From a bacterium (GTDB lineage Bacteria; Bacteroidota; Bacteroidia; Bacteroidales; Muribaculaceae), in NCBI GenBank assembly GCA_004563195.1, contig SFTJ01000005.1, positions 20,625-84,624 on the forward strand: a DNA stretch of 64,000 nucleotides. Direction: 5' to 3'. Position numbers and translations under genes: made by a program. The notes beneath the pieces are model-generated. The model did not search any database. It was not told the DNA's origin and saw nothing but the letters and a program-made list of their open reading frames with translations. The stretch's first letter is position 1; each line of letters opens with the position of its first letter. Of the stretch, positions 1 through 9,038 are shown piece after piece.

Positions 1-1
1 C

Positions 2-2080
2 TACACCATCTACGACGCCAACGATTCGAAGACGCTTATCAAGCAAATTATTAAAGACATGTTGCTCGACGACAAGGTGTATAAACCGGCTACGGTGCAA
101 AACATAATCAGCATGGCGAAAAACAATCTTATGACGCCGGCCGACTACGAAAACTGCGCCCAACTGATGGAAGCCGACAAAATAGCAAAACGCCCCAAAA
201 CCCACGAAATCTATCGCACTTATTGCGCTCGATGCCGTGTAGCTGGCGCTATGGATTTCGACGACATTTTGCTGTTTATGAATATTTTGCTGCGCGACAA
301 TCCCGATGTACTCGACCGCTATCGCAATTTCTTCCAATATGTGCTTGTCGACGAGTATCAAGACACTAATTTCGCCCAGCACATGATTATATTGCAACTC
401 ACTCGCCAAAAGGGTAACCTATTTGTGGTGGGCGACGACGCTCAGAGCATTTATTCGTTTCGCGGTGCCAAGATTGAAAATATTCTGCGCATTCGCGAGG
501 CTTATCCCAACATAGAAGTGTTTAAACTTGAGCACAATTATCGCTCAACAAAAAACATAATCGAAGCAGCCAACTCGCTAATCGACAAGAATAAGAACCA
601 AATAAAAAAGCACGCTTTCACCGAAAACCCACAGGGTAGCAAGGTAAATATTATACAATCGTATTCCGACTACGAAGAAAGCTATGTTGTAGCCAATCAG
701 ATAGTTTCGATAAAATCGCGCTACGGCGATTCGCTCAACGATTTTGCAGTGCTATATCGCACAAACGCACAAAGCCGCATCTTGGAAGAAGCGCTTCGCA
801 AGCGCAACTTGGCTTATCGCATCTACGGCGGACTTTCGTTCTACCAGCGCAAGGAAATCAAGGACGCCGTTTGTTACTTCCGGCTTACCATCAACCCCGA
901 TGACGACGAAGCACTGCGCCGCGTAATCAACTACCCCACGCGTGGCATTGGCGATACCACCATCAATAAGATTCAGCATTGCGCTATCTCCAACAATGTG
1001 AGCATGTGGCAGATTATCTGCGACCCGGCTAAATACGAGCTTCCTGTCAATGCCGCCACTCTAAAGAAATTGGCTGCCTTTCACGACCTTATTCAAGACC
1101 TCGTGAGCGAAAACGAGCAATGCCTCGACGCTTACTCCATCACTCGCTCCATAATTATAAAATCGGGACTTTATGCTCTCACTAACAGCGACAATACTCC
1201 CGAAAACATAAGCAAGCGCGAGAACCTCGATGAATTGGTGAATAGCGCTCGAGCCTTTGTGGATATGCGCAAAGAGGAAGGAAACGACGATTTACGCCTG
1301 ACAAGTTTCTTGGCTGAAATTTCACTTGCCACCGACCAGGACGAGGAATCGAAGGAAGCCGGTGGCCCGAAAGTGACGCTTATGACTGTGCATGCTGCCA
1401 AAGGTCTTGAATTCAAAAATGTGATTGTGGTGGGCGTGGAAGAAGAGTTATTCCCGTCGCAGATGAGCAGCGACACGCTGGCTCATATCGAGGAGGAACG
1501 CCGCTTGCTATATGTGGCTATTACTCGTGCCATGAACACTTGCACCATCACTTATGCCTCGTCGCGATACAAAAACGGTCAAACCAAATTGTGCTCACCG
1601 AGCCGTTTCTTGCGTGAAATTGATTCGGCTTATGTTTCACTATCACAGACCAATTCCTCGGCAGGTGCCAACTACAACCCCTTTGCCAATTATCGCAATG
1701 TTTGGGAAGATGCCAAGAAGAGTAATAAGGACAACGAGGTGGAATTCCACACTCGCCGCGAGCCGTTGCCGCACTACCCGAAACCGACTATAGAGCGCGA
1801 CGACAAGAGCATTTCACCAACGCCAAATGTCCCGCCTAAGAATTTTGTGGCTGTGTCGAAAGCCAAAGAATCGGAGGCTCCTGCCACGAGTGGCGATGCC
1901 TTTGTTCACGATGCCGACGAGATAGCGGTGGGCACAAAAATTCGTCACATACGCTTCGGCTTGGGCGAAATTACCGACATCAACGTCACCGGCAGTGACA
2001 CTAAGATAATAGTTAATTTCGAAGATAACGGCACTCGAACCTTGCTCTTGAAATTTGCAAAATTTGAAATTATTAAATAA
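2..2080 (+). CDS. uvrD: UvrD/PcrA-type ATP-dependent DNA helicase, 5' end outside window
   Basis: Superfamily 1A 3'-5' DNA helicase acting in nucleotide-excision and mismatch repair and in removing proteins from DNA. The reading frame is open from base 2 and the residues before the first internal Met (YTIYDANDSKTLIKQ) are family sequence, so the gene begins upstream and the N-terminal Walker A part is missing. Visible motifs: VDEYQDTN (motif II, about visible residue 116), VGDDAQSIYSFRGA (III), LEHNYRST (IV), TVHAAKGLEF (V, about 461) and LLYVAITRA (VI, about 502). A C-terminal Tudor-like segment (VGTKIRHIRFGLGEI) is typical of PcrA/UvrD. It ends 5 bases before nspC, so the two are probably cotranscribed. 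Family assignment is secure; UvrD versus PcrA naming is arbitrary here. Confidence 0.95.
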   Translation, partial: YTIYDANDSKTLIKQIIKDMLLDDKVYKPATVQNIISMAKNNLMTPADYENCAQLMEADKIAKRPKTHEIYRTYCARCRVAGAMDFDDILLFMNILLRDNPDVLDRYRNFFQYVLVDEYQDTNFAQHMIILQLTRQKGNLFVVGDDAQSIYSFRGAKIENILRIREAYPNIEVFKLEHNYRSTKNIIEAANSLIDKNKNQIKKHAFTENPQGSKVNIIQSYSDYEESYVVANQIVSIKSRYGDSLNDFAVLYRTNAQSRILEEALRKRNLAYRIYGGLSFYQRKEIKDAVCYFRLTINPDDDEALRRVINYPTRGIGDTTINKIQHCAISNNVSMWQIICDPAKYELPVNAATLKKLAAFHDLIQDLVSENEQCLDAYSITRSIIIKSGLYALTNSDNTPENISKRENLDELVNSARAFVDMRKEEGNDDLRLTSFLAEISLATDQDEESKEAGGPKVTLMTVHAAKGLEFKNVIVVGVEEELFPSQMSSDTLAHIEEERRLLYVAITRAMNTCTITYASSRYKNGQTKLCSPSRFLREIDSAYVSLSQTNSSAGANYNPFANYRNVWEDAKKSNKDNEVEFHTRREPLPHYPKPTIERDDKSISPTPNVPPKNFVAVSKAKESEAPATSGDAFVHDADEIAVGTKIRHIRFGLGEITDINVTGSDTKIIVNFEDNGTRTLLLKFAKFEIIK

Positions 2081-2085
2081 AATAT

Positions 2086-3234
2086 ATGACTGACTACAAA
2101 ACTCCATATTACATTGTCTACGAAGACCGTCTCCGCAAGAATCTCAATCTCATCACCTATGTGATGCAGCAAAGTGGCGCAAAAATCATTATGGCTTTCA
2201 AAGCCAATGCTCTATGGCGCACGTTTGGGGTGTTTCGCGAATATGGTATTTGTTCCACGGCAAGTTCGCTCAACGAGATGCAGCTGGCTAACGAAGAGCT
2301 CTACTGTCGGGCGCACACTTATTGCCCGGTTTACACCGACGACACCATACACCGGTTCATAGCAGGAAGTTCGCACATCACATTCAATTCGGTGGAACTT
2401 TTTCGCCGCTACAGAGCCGACATCGAGGAGCATAATCTACAGCACAGCGACCTGCAAGTGAGCTGCGGACTACGAGTTAACCCTATGTGTTCGGTGGTGG
2501 ATACCGATATATATAATCCTTGCGCACCGGGTTCACGATTTGGAGTCACACGGGAACAGCTTGGCGATTCATGGCCTGAGGGCATCGATGGAATGCACTT
2601 CCATGCCCTTTGCGAGTCAACTTCCTACGACCTCGAAAAGGTGCTCGATGCCATAGAGCAACAGTTTGGCGAGTTTTTACCAAAATTGCGCTGGATAAAT
2701 ATGGGTGGCGGACACTTAATGACACGCGAAGGTTATGATGTGGAGCATCTTATAGCACTCCTGCGCCGCTTCCGCGCTAAATACCCCAATCTCGAGGTAA
2801 TTCTCGAGCCCGGCAGCGCATTCTGCTGGCGCACCGGCGATTTAGAGGCTTCGGTGGTGGATGTGGTTACTAATTCAGGCATCAATACCGCCATTGTAGA
2901 TGTCTCGTTTGCTTGCCATATGCCCGACTGTCTCGAAATGCCTTACAAGCCTGCCATCACACAGTCGTTGCCCGAGGTAGATGCATCGAAACCCACCTAT
3001 CGCATTGGTGGCAATTCGTGTCTGAGCGGCGATGTGGTGGGCGACTGGAGTTTTGAACATCCCTTGCAAGCCGGCGACCGACTTACATTCGAAGATATGA
3101 ATCACTACACCACTGTCAAGACTAACATGTTCAATGGCATTCAGCATCCGGCTTTGCTCTATCAGCATAGCGACGGCACGATAGAGATACTTCGCGAATT
3201 TTCGTATCTTGATTATAAAAATCGCATGAGCTGA
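2086..3234 (+). CDS. nspC: Carboxynorspermidine decarboxylase NspC
   Basis: PLP-dependent fold-III decarboxylase that converts carboxyspermidine or carboxynorspermidine to spermidine or norspermidine, the last step of the alternative polyamine pathway. The N-terminus TPYYIVYEDRLRKNL and the PLP-lysine context IIMAFKANALW (Lys39) are typical. A glycine-rich phosphate-binding stretch (INMGGGHLMTREGYD) lies near residue 205 and an EPGSAF segment near 247. Its 382 residues match the family. The start lies 5 bases after the helicase stop. The partner carboxynorspermidine dehydrogenase is not in the window. It is distinguished from the related LysA at 16576-17721 by its shorter length and the ALCES motif. 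Confidence 0.93.
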   Translation: MTDYKTPYYIVYEDRLRKNLNLITYVMQQSGAKIIMAFKANALWRTFGVFREYGICSTASSLNEMQLANEELYCRAHTYCPVYTDDTIHRFIAGSSHITFNSVELFRRYRADIEEHNLQHSDLQVSCGLRVNPMCSVVDTDIYNPCAPGSRFGVTREQLGDSWPEGIDGMHFHALCESTSYDLEKVLDAIEQQFGEFLPKLRWINMGGGHLMTREGYDVEHLIALLRRFRAKYPNLEVILEPGSAFCWRTGDLEASVVDVVTNSGINTAIVDVSFACHMPDCLEMPYKPAITQSLPEVDASKPTYRIGGNSCLSGDVVGDWSFEHPLQAGDRLTFEDMNHYTTVKTNMFNGIQHPALLYQHSDGTIEILREFSYLDYKNRMS

Positions 3235-3242
3235 ACATAACG

Positions 3243-3282
3243 GAAGCAGGGACTAAACCAATATTGGTCTAATCCCTGCTTC
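3243..3282. terminator. Bidirectional intrinsic terminator between convergent genes
   Basis: A nearly perfect 40-base inverted repeat: left arm GAAGCAGGGACTAAACCAAT, right arm ATTGGTCTAATCCCTGCTTC, with two G-T type mismatches. It lies between nspC (plus) and the FAD oxidoreductase (minus). The T tract downstream is only moderate. Confidence 0.75.
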
Positions 3283-3307
3283 TATTGTTATCGTTATTGG
3301 TGTTTGT

Positions 3308-4870
3308 CTACTTGAAGCATTGCTCGGCAAGAGCCTCGGCACAGCGTTCGCCATCGATTGCTGCCGACACTATCCCACCGGCATAGCCTGCGCCTTCGCC
3401 ACAAGGATACAGACCGGCTATCTCCACGTGTCGCATCAATTCTCTGTCGCGTGGTATTCTCACCGGCGATGATGTGCGTGTCTCCACGCCTATCACTATG
3501 GCTTCGTTGGTCAAGAAGCCTCGCGATTGGCGGCCGAAGGCCTTAAATCCTTCACGCAATCTGTTTCCCACGAATTTTGGGAGCCATTTATCCAAGCGCG
3601 ATGGCTGAATGCCCGGAGCATAAGACGACGGCGGTAATGTAGCACTATCTTTACCTTCCACAAAGTCCTTCATGCGTTGTGCTCCCGCCACCTGCGAACA
3701 TCCGGCTGCTTCGTAGCACTTGCGTTCCAAGTCTTCCTGAAAACGCATCAATGCCAATTCGCCATACTGCGAATACTCGGGAAAATCCTCAGGGTGAATC
3801 TCCACCACCATACCCGAATTTGCCCATTTGGTGCCTCTATTCGAGGGCGACATGCCATTCACCACGAGTTGGTCGGCTCCGGTAGCTGCCGGAACCACAA
3901 AACCGCCGGGGCACATACAGAACGAATATACACCTCTGCCCTGCACTTGTGTAACAAATGAATATTCGGCAGCCGGCAGGTATTTTCCTCTACCCTTAGG
4001 GCTATGATATTGTATTTGATCTATAAGGTGTTGCGGGTGTTCCAATCGCACGCCTACGGCTATGCCCTTGGCTTCGAGTTTCACATTCTCGGTTTGCAGC
4101 ATTTCATACACATCGCGCGCCGAGTGTCCGGTGGCCAGGATTACCGGCCCGCAGTATTCGCTGCCATCTGCACATTTTACACCTCTAACCTCGTTATCGC
4201 TAATAATCAGCGCTGTAACACGGGTGCCGAAATGCACCTCGCCGCCACATGCTATTATGCGTTCGCGCATATTCTCTATCACACGAGGCAATTTGTCGGT
4301 ACCGATGTGTGGATGAGCATCTACAAGGATATCCTCCTTTGCTCCGTGCTGATGAAATATGTTCAAAATACGGTCAACATTGCCTCTTTTCTTGCTTCGG
4401 GTATAGAGTTTGCCATCGGAATAAGCACCGGCGCCACCCTCGCCGAAGCAGTAGTTGCTATCGCTATCCACCACTCCCTCGCGAGCTATTTTTGCAAGGT
4501 CGGCTGCACGGTCTTTCACGTTCTTACCTCGTTCGAGCACTACGGGCTTTATGCCGAGTTCTATCAGGCGCAAAGCGGCAAAAAGTCCGCCGGGACCTGC
4601 TCCCACCACAATGGCTGTGCGTTTGCCATCTACCGGACGATAATCTATCGGTTCTCCCAACGATATATTCTCAGGCTGCTCGTCGATGTAAACTCGCAAT
4701 TTAAGATTTACCATAACATCGCGTTGGCGCGCATCGATTGAGCGCTTCACTATCTTTATGGCACGAATGCGATTTACATCGATGTCTTCAGCCGTAGATA
4801 CATAGATCTTGAGTTGAAGTTCTTCGTAAGCTATCTTCGGGTTAACTCTTACTTGTATTTCTTTTATCAT
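3308..4870 (-). CDS. FAD-dependent dehydrogenase (COG2509-like, NAD(P)/FAD oxidoreductase)
   Basis: A 520-residue flavoprotein with a Rossmann dinucleotide-binding motif at residues 90-95 (VVGAGPGGLFAALRL) followed by the ERGKNVKDR acidic strand end. A C-terminal FAD-contact segment reads GLYPCGEGAGYAGGIVSAA. An N-terminal region of about 80 residues precedes the Rossmann motif, as in the uncharacterised FAD-dependent dehydrogenases of COG2509. The substrate is unknown. The start codon is 2 bases after the stop of the upstream glycosyltransferase, so translation is probably coupled and the gene is likely the last of the exopolysaccharide operon. Whether it acts on polysaccharide precursors is unproven; a housekeeping role is equally possible. 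Confidence 0.88.
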   Translation of the reverse strand: MIKEIQVRVNPKIAYEELQLKIYVSTAEDIDVNRIRAIKIVKRSIDARQRDVMVNLKLRVYIDEQPENISLGEPIDYRPVDGKRTAIVVGAGPGGLFAALRLIELGIKPVVLERGKNVKDRAADLAKIAREGVVDSDSNYCFGEGGAGAYSDGKLYTRSKKRGNVDRILNIFHQHGAKEDILVDAHPHIGTDKLPRVIENMRERIIACGGEVHFGTRVTALIISDNEVRGVKCADGSEYCGPVILATGHSARDVYEMLQTENVKLEAKGIAVGVRLEHPQHLIDQIQYHSPKGRGKYLPAAEYSFVTQVQGRGVYSFCMCPGGFVVPAATGADQLVVNGMSPSNRGTKWANSGMVVEIHPEDFPEYSQYGELALMRFQEDLERKCYEAAGCSQVAGAQRMKDFVEGKDSATLPPSSYAPGIQPSRLDKWLPKFVGNRLREGFKAFGRQSRGFLTNEAIVIGVETRTSSPVRIPRDRELMRHVEIAGLYPCGEGAGYAGGIVSAAIDGERCAEALAEQCFK

Positions 4871-4872
4871 GA

Positions 4873-6108
4873 TTAATCAGTTATTTTTACGGCGGCATTA
4901 TGCGCCGGGTCGGTGATTTGTTTATACAATTCGCCGTATTTGGCAAACTGCAGGTCTTTATCAAACAGTTTTTCTGCTCGGGCGCGGCAATGTGCCGAAT
5001 AATGTGCTTTACCATTTTTATCGATGGTGCGAATGGCTTCGATAAGTGCGTTAAAATTGCCGGCTTCTACCACGCAACCTGTTGTTTCGTCGATTGCTTC
5101 GGGGCTTCCTCCGGTGGGATAAGTGATTACCGGAGTACCACAAGCCAAAGATTCGAGATTGGTGGTAGGATAAGTGTCGTTGTGCGACAATGTTAGCAGC
5201 ACCAATGCTCTATTATACAGTTGCACCAGCACATCCATATTCTCTGTGCGATGCACTGGGATAATTTTATCGGGCAACCGATTTACACAATTCACATTGA
5301 GTCCCAACAACACTATTCGATAATCATCATCAATGTGCTTTGCCAGTTCCACAAAGTCATCGTAGCCTTTTTCGCGGGTCCACTTGGTACCTACACCGAG
5401 CAATACTTTTTTCCCTGCGAAATCATATTTCGGGTCGATATGGTCTATCGGTCGGAAGCAATTCAGGTCGATTCCGTTGGGTATACAAATCAGATTGTCG
5501 TAACGCAGCATCGACTGCTGCACCAATTGCTTCAGCCACTGCGACACAGTGACTATTGTGAGATTTTTAACTTTATTGAAATAGTAAAGCTTGTCGGCAT
5601 AGTTTTCTCTCGATCGGTCGAGCCCGATGCTTCGCGGATAAATCCCTTTCAACGGGCAAGCAAAACAGCCCGATTTCCATCGATAGCAATTTGCCGTAGC
5701 GAAATGGGAGCAATGTCCGGTAAATGCCCAGCAATCGTGCAAAGTCCACACCACTGGTTTCCCTGCTTGACTCAAATAATCGAAGAGTATGGGATAATTG
5801 AGATAATAGCCGTGAATATTGTGAAGATGTATCACATCGGGGTCAATCTGTTTTATCTTCTCGATTAAGCGCTTGGTGGCTATCTTCGATGATAGTCCGT
5901 GACGGTCGAAAAGTCGGCTTTCCAATAAATGCAAAGCCTGATCGAAGCGATTGCCAATCTTTATCAATCGGTTGGACGAAGCATTTGCAAACCGTCCGTA
6001 AGCCAAATAGCTTTCCCAGCCCCGAGATTGCATAAGCTTACCTATCTGCTCAGCTATGCGCCCTGTGCTGAACGCACTTGCTATAGTATTTATTTGTATC
6101 AGCTTCAT
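4873..6108 (-). CDS. Glycosyltransferase, GT4-like (GT-B fold)
   Basis: A 411-residue GT-B glycosyltransferase. The N-terminal acceptor domain has IDPDVIHLHNIHGYYLNY, and the C-terminal donor-binding domain has LLGVGTKWTREKGYDDFVEL near residue 240 and the ESLACGTPVITYPTGGSPEAI motif near 335, typical of GT4 retaining enzymes. A cysteine cluster in the N-terminal half (CWAFTGHC, then CYRWKSGCFAC) is common in capsule-linked relatives. Its start overlaps the stop of the polymerase gene by 4 bases (6105-6108). It probably adds one sugar to the lipid-linked repeat unit at the inner face of the cytoplasmic membrane. Donor and linkage cannot be read from sequence. Confidence 0.9.
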   Translation of the reverse strand: MKLIQINTIASAFSTGRIAEQIGKLMQSRGWESYLAYGRFANASSNRLIKIGNRFDQALHLLESRLFDRHGLSSKIATKRLIEKIKQIDPDVIHLHNIHGYYLNYPILFDYLSQAGKPVVWTLHDCWAFTGHCSHFATANCYRWKSGCFACPLKGIYPRSIGLDRSRENYADKLYYFNKVKNLTIVTVSQWLKQLVQQSMLRYDNLICIPNGIDLNCFRPIDHIDPKYDFAGKKVLLGVGTKWTREKGYDDFVELAKHIDDDYRIVLLGLNVNCVNRLPDKIIPVHRTENMDVLVQLYNRALVLLTLSHNDTYPTTNLESLACGTPVITYPTGGSPEAIDETTGCVVEAGNFNALIEAIRTIDKNGKAHYSAHCRARAEKLFDKDLQFAKYGELYKQITDPAHNAAVKITD

Positions 6109-7529
6109 CTTGTTACAATTGTCTTAACTAAATAAAATGCCGTCATTATTGCCACCGTATATGCCAATGCGCTCATCATACTTCCACGCAGAATAAACAT
6201 CAGCAATCCTAACATTATGTAATAACTTATGGCATTCAAATCTTTCGGCCTTTTCACCGTTATGCACCAATATTTGCTATCGAGTTTTGCCAAAAGCAAG
6301 GCAAATGCCACTGTAAATATAATAACGCCAAAATAGCCGAAATTGATATATCCTTCGCCCCAAAATGGCATCGAAAGGTCGTCCCAGGAGAGTCCGGTGG
6401 TGTGTGCAACATAATAGCCCGACGATATGGGCTTAGCAGCCCAAATGCTTCGCGGCAACCAAAACAGCAATGCTCCTGCCAATTGCATTCCGTTGGTCAC
6501 TATATCGTCTTTTATCACTCGCATCATCATGCTGTAGGCATCGAAATTAATATCTACAAACTGCGAGTAGATGCTGCTGATTTCAAATGTGCGTTGGCCA
6601 TAGAAGCGAAAGTAGTTAAGTAGCGGAAATACAATCATAACACCCAAGCAAATTACCAGCACAAAACTGAGCCCGCGGCGCAAACGAGGCACAAAACACA
6701 TCAATACAGGTAAATACATGGCTGCAACAAGAAACCGCGCTACGCCTGTTGGTGGTATGGCTATGAGTAGCATCAAAAACAATAGTGCTTTCACACCACG
6801 ATGCTTCACTCCGAGAATTACAGCTGCCAATAGCGCCATTAACGATATCGGTCGCACAAAATATGAGCCAACGAGAAACACCAATGTGGGCAACTCTATG
6901 CGATTATTAGTCTCTCCATCGCGAATAAACAACGACATAACGTCGAAATGGTTGATATAAAGGGCATAAAAGCACACCGCAGCGGAAAGCAGAATCAAAA
7001 TCACCTCTTTGCGCGTAGTCAAGCACACTTCACCTTTATGTTCATCGCTATGCGTATTCTCGCTATGCTTCTTGTCGAAGTAGCGTTGTGCCCAATAATA
7101 CACGGCATGTATTAGCACTATCACAGCAAGAGATACGGCACTGGTAAGCAAATAGTTTTTGTAAGTAAAATGAGTACCGAGCATGCACACACCTTGATGA
7201 TACTGCATCATGGGCGCAATGCAAAAGAAAAAGAGATAGAATAGATTTAATACTTTAAACAGCGAATACGGCCTCTTGAGGCTGCTGAAAATCCCATATA
7301 CACATATAGCAGCCATACATTCATGCATGGCCACCAATGCAGCACTATCCCAACTGCAACCCGCCATTATAGGTATGCTGCTCAAGATAAAAAATGCTAC
7401 AGCTATAATAACTCTTGCATTGTTTGTTAGACTATTAATCAGTGCGTTCAATCTTTGCTTATCTTTATTAGGTCGAAAAAAATAAGGTACCACCTTTACA
7501 CAAACAATTCTGCAACCACCTAAATGCAC
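6105..7529 (-). CDS. Polysaccharide repeat-unit polymerase (Wzy-like membrane protein)
   Basis: A highly hydrophobic 474-residue protein with roughly ten to twelve membrane segments, for example VIIAVAFFILSSIPIMAG near the N-terminus and YIMLGLLMFILRG near the C-terminus, and a large periplasmic loop (residues about 300-380: GQRTFEISSIYSQFVD onward). Size, topology and position between UDP-sugar dehydrogenase and glycosyltransferase fit an O-antigen or capsule polymerase, a family with little sequence conservation. The first 30 residues are charged and unusual, so the real start may be an internal GTG or TTG. The upstream gap of 135 bases is very AT-rich. Function is inferred mainly from topology and context. 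Confidence 0.72.
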   Translation of the reverse strand: MHLGGCRIVCVKVVPYFFRPNKDKQRLNALINSLTNNARVIIAVAFFILSSIPIMAGCSWDSAALVAMHECMAAICVYGIFSSLKRPYSLFKVLNLFYLFFFCIAPMMQYHQGVCMLGTHFTYKNYLLTSAVSLAVIVLIHAVYYWAQRYFDKKHSENTHSDEHKGEVCLTTRKEVILILLSAAVCFYALYINHFDVMSLFIRDGETNNRIELPTLVFLVGSYFVRPISLMALLAAVILGVKHRGVKALLFLMLLIAIPPTGVARFLVAAMYLPVLMCFVPRLRRGLSFVLVICLGVMIVFPLLNYFRFYGQRTFEISSIYSQFVDINFDAYSMMMRVIKDDIVTNGMQLAGALLFWLPRSIWAAKPISSGYYVAHTTGLSWDDLSMPFWGEGYINFGYFGVIIFTVAFALLLAKLDSKYWCITVKRPKDLNAISYYIMLGLLMFILRGSMMSALAYTVAIMTAFYLVKTIVTR

Positions 7530-7664
7530 AAAATATCAAGTAAGGCCCACCATGATTGCCGCGCTTATTGGCAATATATCAATAATTATAGAATTGCTAT
7601 GTCAGTTTTTTACGTTATAATAAATCCGTTATATATTATTTTATCAATAGTATACACCAATAAC

Positions 7665-9002
7665 TTAATCTCTTCGGAAAATATCCCTTGTGTAGACCTT
7701 CTCTTCCACATCATCGAGCACCGAATCGTAGCGATTGGCTATGATTGCTGCCGACATTGATTTAAATTTTTGCAAATCGTTCACCACACGACTTCCAAAA
7801 AAGAGTGTTCCATCTTCGAGCGTGGGTTCATAGATAATCACATTGGCACCTTTGGCTTTGATACGCTTCATCACGCCTTGTATCGACGATTGTCGGAAAT
7901 TATCGCTATTCGATTTCATAGTCAATCTATACACTCCTATCGTCACGCTCTCGGGGTGGCTCATACTGCCATATTGGTTTTGTGTGCTGTAGTCGTACCA
8001 ACCGGCTCTTCTAAGAACTGCATCGGCAATATAGTCCTTGCGGGTTCTATTGCTTTCCACTATGGCACTCATCATGTTTTGCGGCACATCTTGATAGTTG
8101 GCAAGCAACTGCTTGGTATCCTTAGGCAGACAATAGCCACCGTATCCAAACGATGGGTTATTGTAATGCGTGCCAATGCGAGGATCGAGCCCCACTCCTT
8201 CAATTATCGCCTTGGCATCGAGACCTTTTACTTCGGCATAGGTGTCGAGTTCGTTGAAATAGCTCACGCGCAGTGCCAAATAGGTGTTGGCAAATAGTTT
8301 CACCGCTTCAGCTTCTTTTGTTCCCATCAGCAATGTGGGCACATCTTGTTTAATGGCACCTTCTTGCAACAGACGGGCAAAGGTCTGAGCATACATCTCC
8401 ATATGATTGCCTGCAATGCGGCGTATGGCATCATTTTCGTCCTCATATGCTGTCGACATCATCTTGGGATAACCCACTATGATGCGCGAGGGATAGAGAT
8501 TATCGTAGAGAGCCTTACTTTCGCGCAAAAATTCCGGAGAAAACAGCAATCGGAATTTATGATTTGAATCGAGAGCCACCATCTTTCGGGCATACTTCAC
8601 ATACAGGCTGCGGCAATATCCCACAGGTATGGTACTCTTTATCACCATCACTGCCTCGGGATTTACACTTAGCACAAGGTCGATTACATCTTCTATGTGA
8701 TGAGTGTCGAAGAAGTTCTTCACCGGGTCGTAATTGGTGGGAGCAGCTATAACCACAAAGTCGGCATCACGATAAGCCGAAGCGCCGTCGAGCGTGGCTT
8801 TGAGATTGAGCGTCTTCTCGGCGAAATATTTCTCGATATATTCGTCTTGTATGGGTGAAATGCGCTTGTTGATTTTCTCCACTTTTTCTGGGATAACATC
8901 CACAGCGGTCACCTCATGATGCTGCGACAGGAGCGTAGCTATGCTTAGTCCCACATAGCCCGTTCCTGCCACTGCTATTTTTATGTCTTCAAAGTTTCTC
9001 AT
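7665..9002 (-). CDS. UDP-glucose/UDP-sugar 6-dehydrogenase
   Basis: NAD-dependent oxidation of a nucleotide sugar to its uronic acid, supplying acidic sugars for exopolysaccharide. The N-terminal Rossmann motif is [19 protein letters not shown] and the catalytic cysteine lies in [14 protein letters not shown]. With the ATG at 9002 the protein has 445 residues and begins MRNFEDIKI, close to the glycine motif as in relatives. An in-frame ATG at 9029 would add nine unconvincing residues. It follows the Wzc-like gene by 36 bases. UDP-glucose is the likely substrate, but UDP-N-acetyl sugars cannot be excluded. Confidence 0.92.
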   Translation of the reverse strand: MRNFEDIKIAVAGTGYVGLSIATLLSQHHEVTAVDVIPEKVEKINKRISPIQDEYIEKYFAEKTLNLKATLDGASAYRDADFVVIAAPTNYDPVKNFFDTHHIEDVIDLVLSVNPEAVMVIKSTIPVGYCRSLYVKYARKMVALDSNHKFRLLFSPEFLRESKALYDNLYPSRIIVGYPKMMSTAYEDENDAIRRIAGNHMEMYAQTFARLLQEGAIKQDVPTLLMGTKEAEAVKLFANTYLALRVSYFNELDTYAEVKGLDAKAIIEGVGLDPRIGTHYNNPSFGYGGYCLPKDTKQLLANYQDVPQNMMSAIVESNRTRKDYIADAVLRRAGWYDYSTQNQYGSMSHPESVTIGVYRLTMKSNSDNFRQSSIQGVMKRIKAKGANVIIYEPTLEDGTLFFGSRVVNDLQKFKSMSAAIIANRYDSVLDDVEEKVYTRDIFRRD

Positions 9003-9038
9003 ATTTTTCGGATTACACTCACAGTGCAATGCCCCGGC

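Noticed and set aside
4004..4741. Plus-strand open frame of 245 codons opposite the FAD oxidoreductase
   Set aside because: Shadow of a well-conserved flavoprotein.
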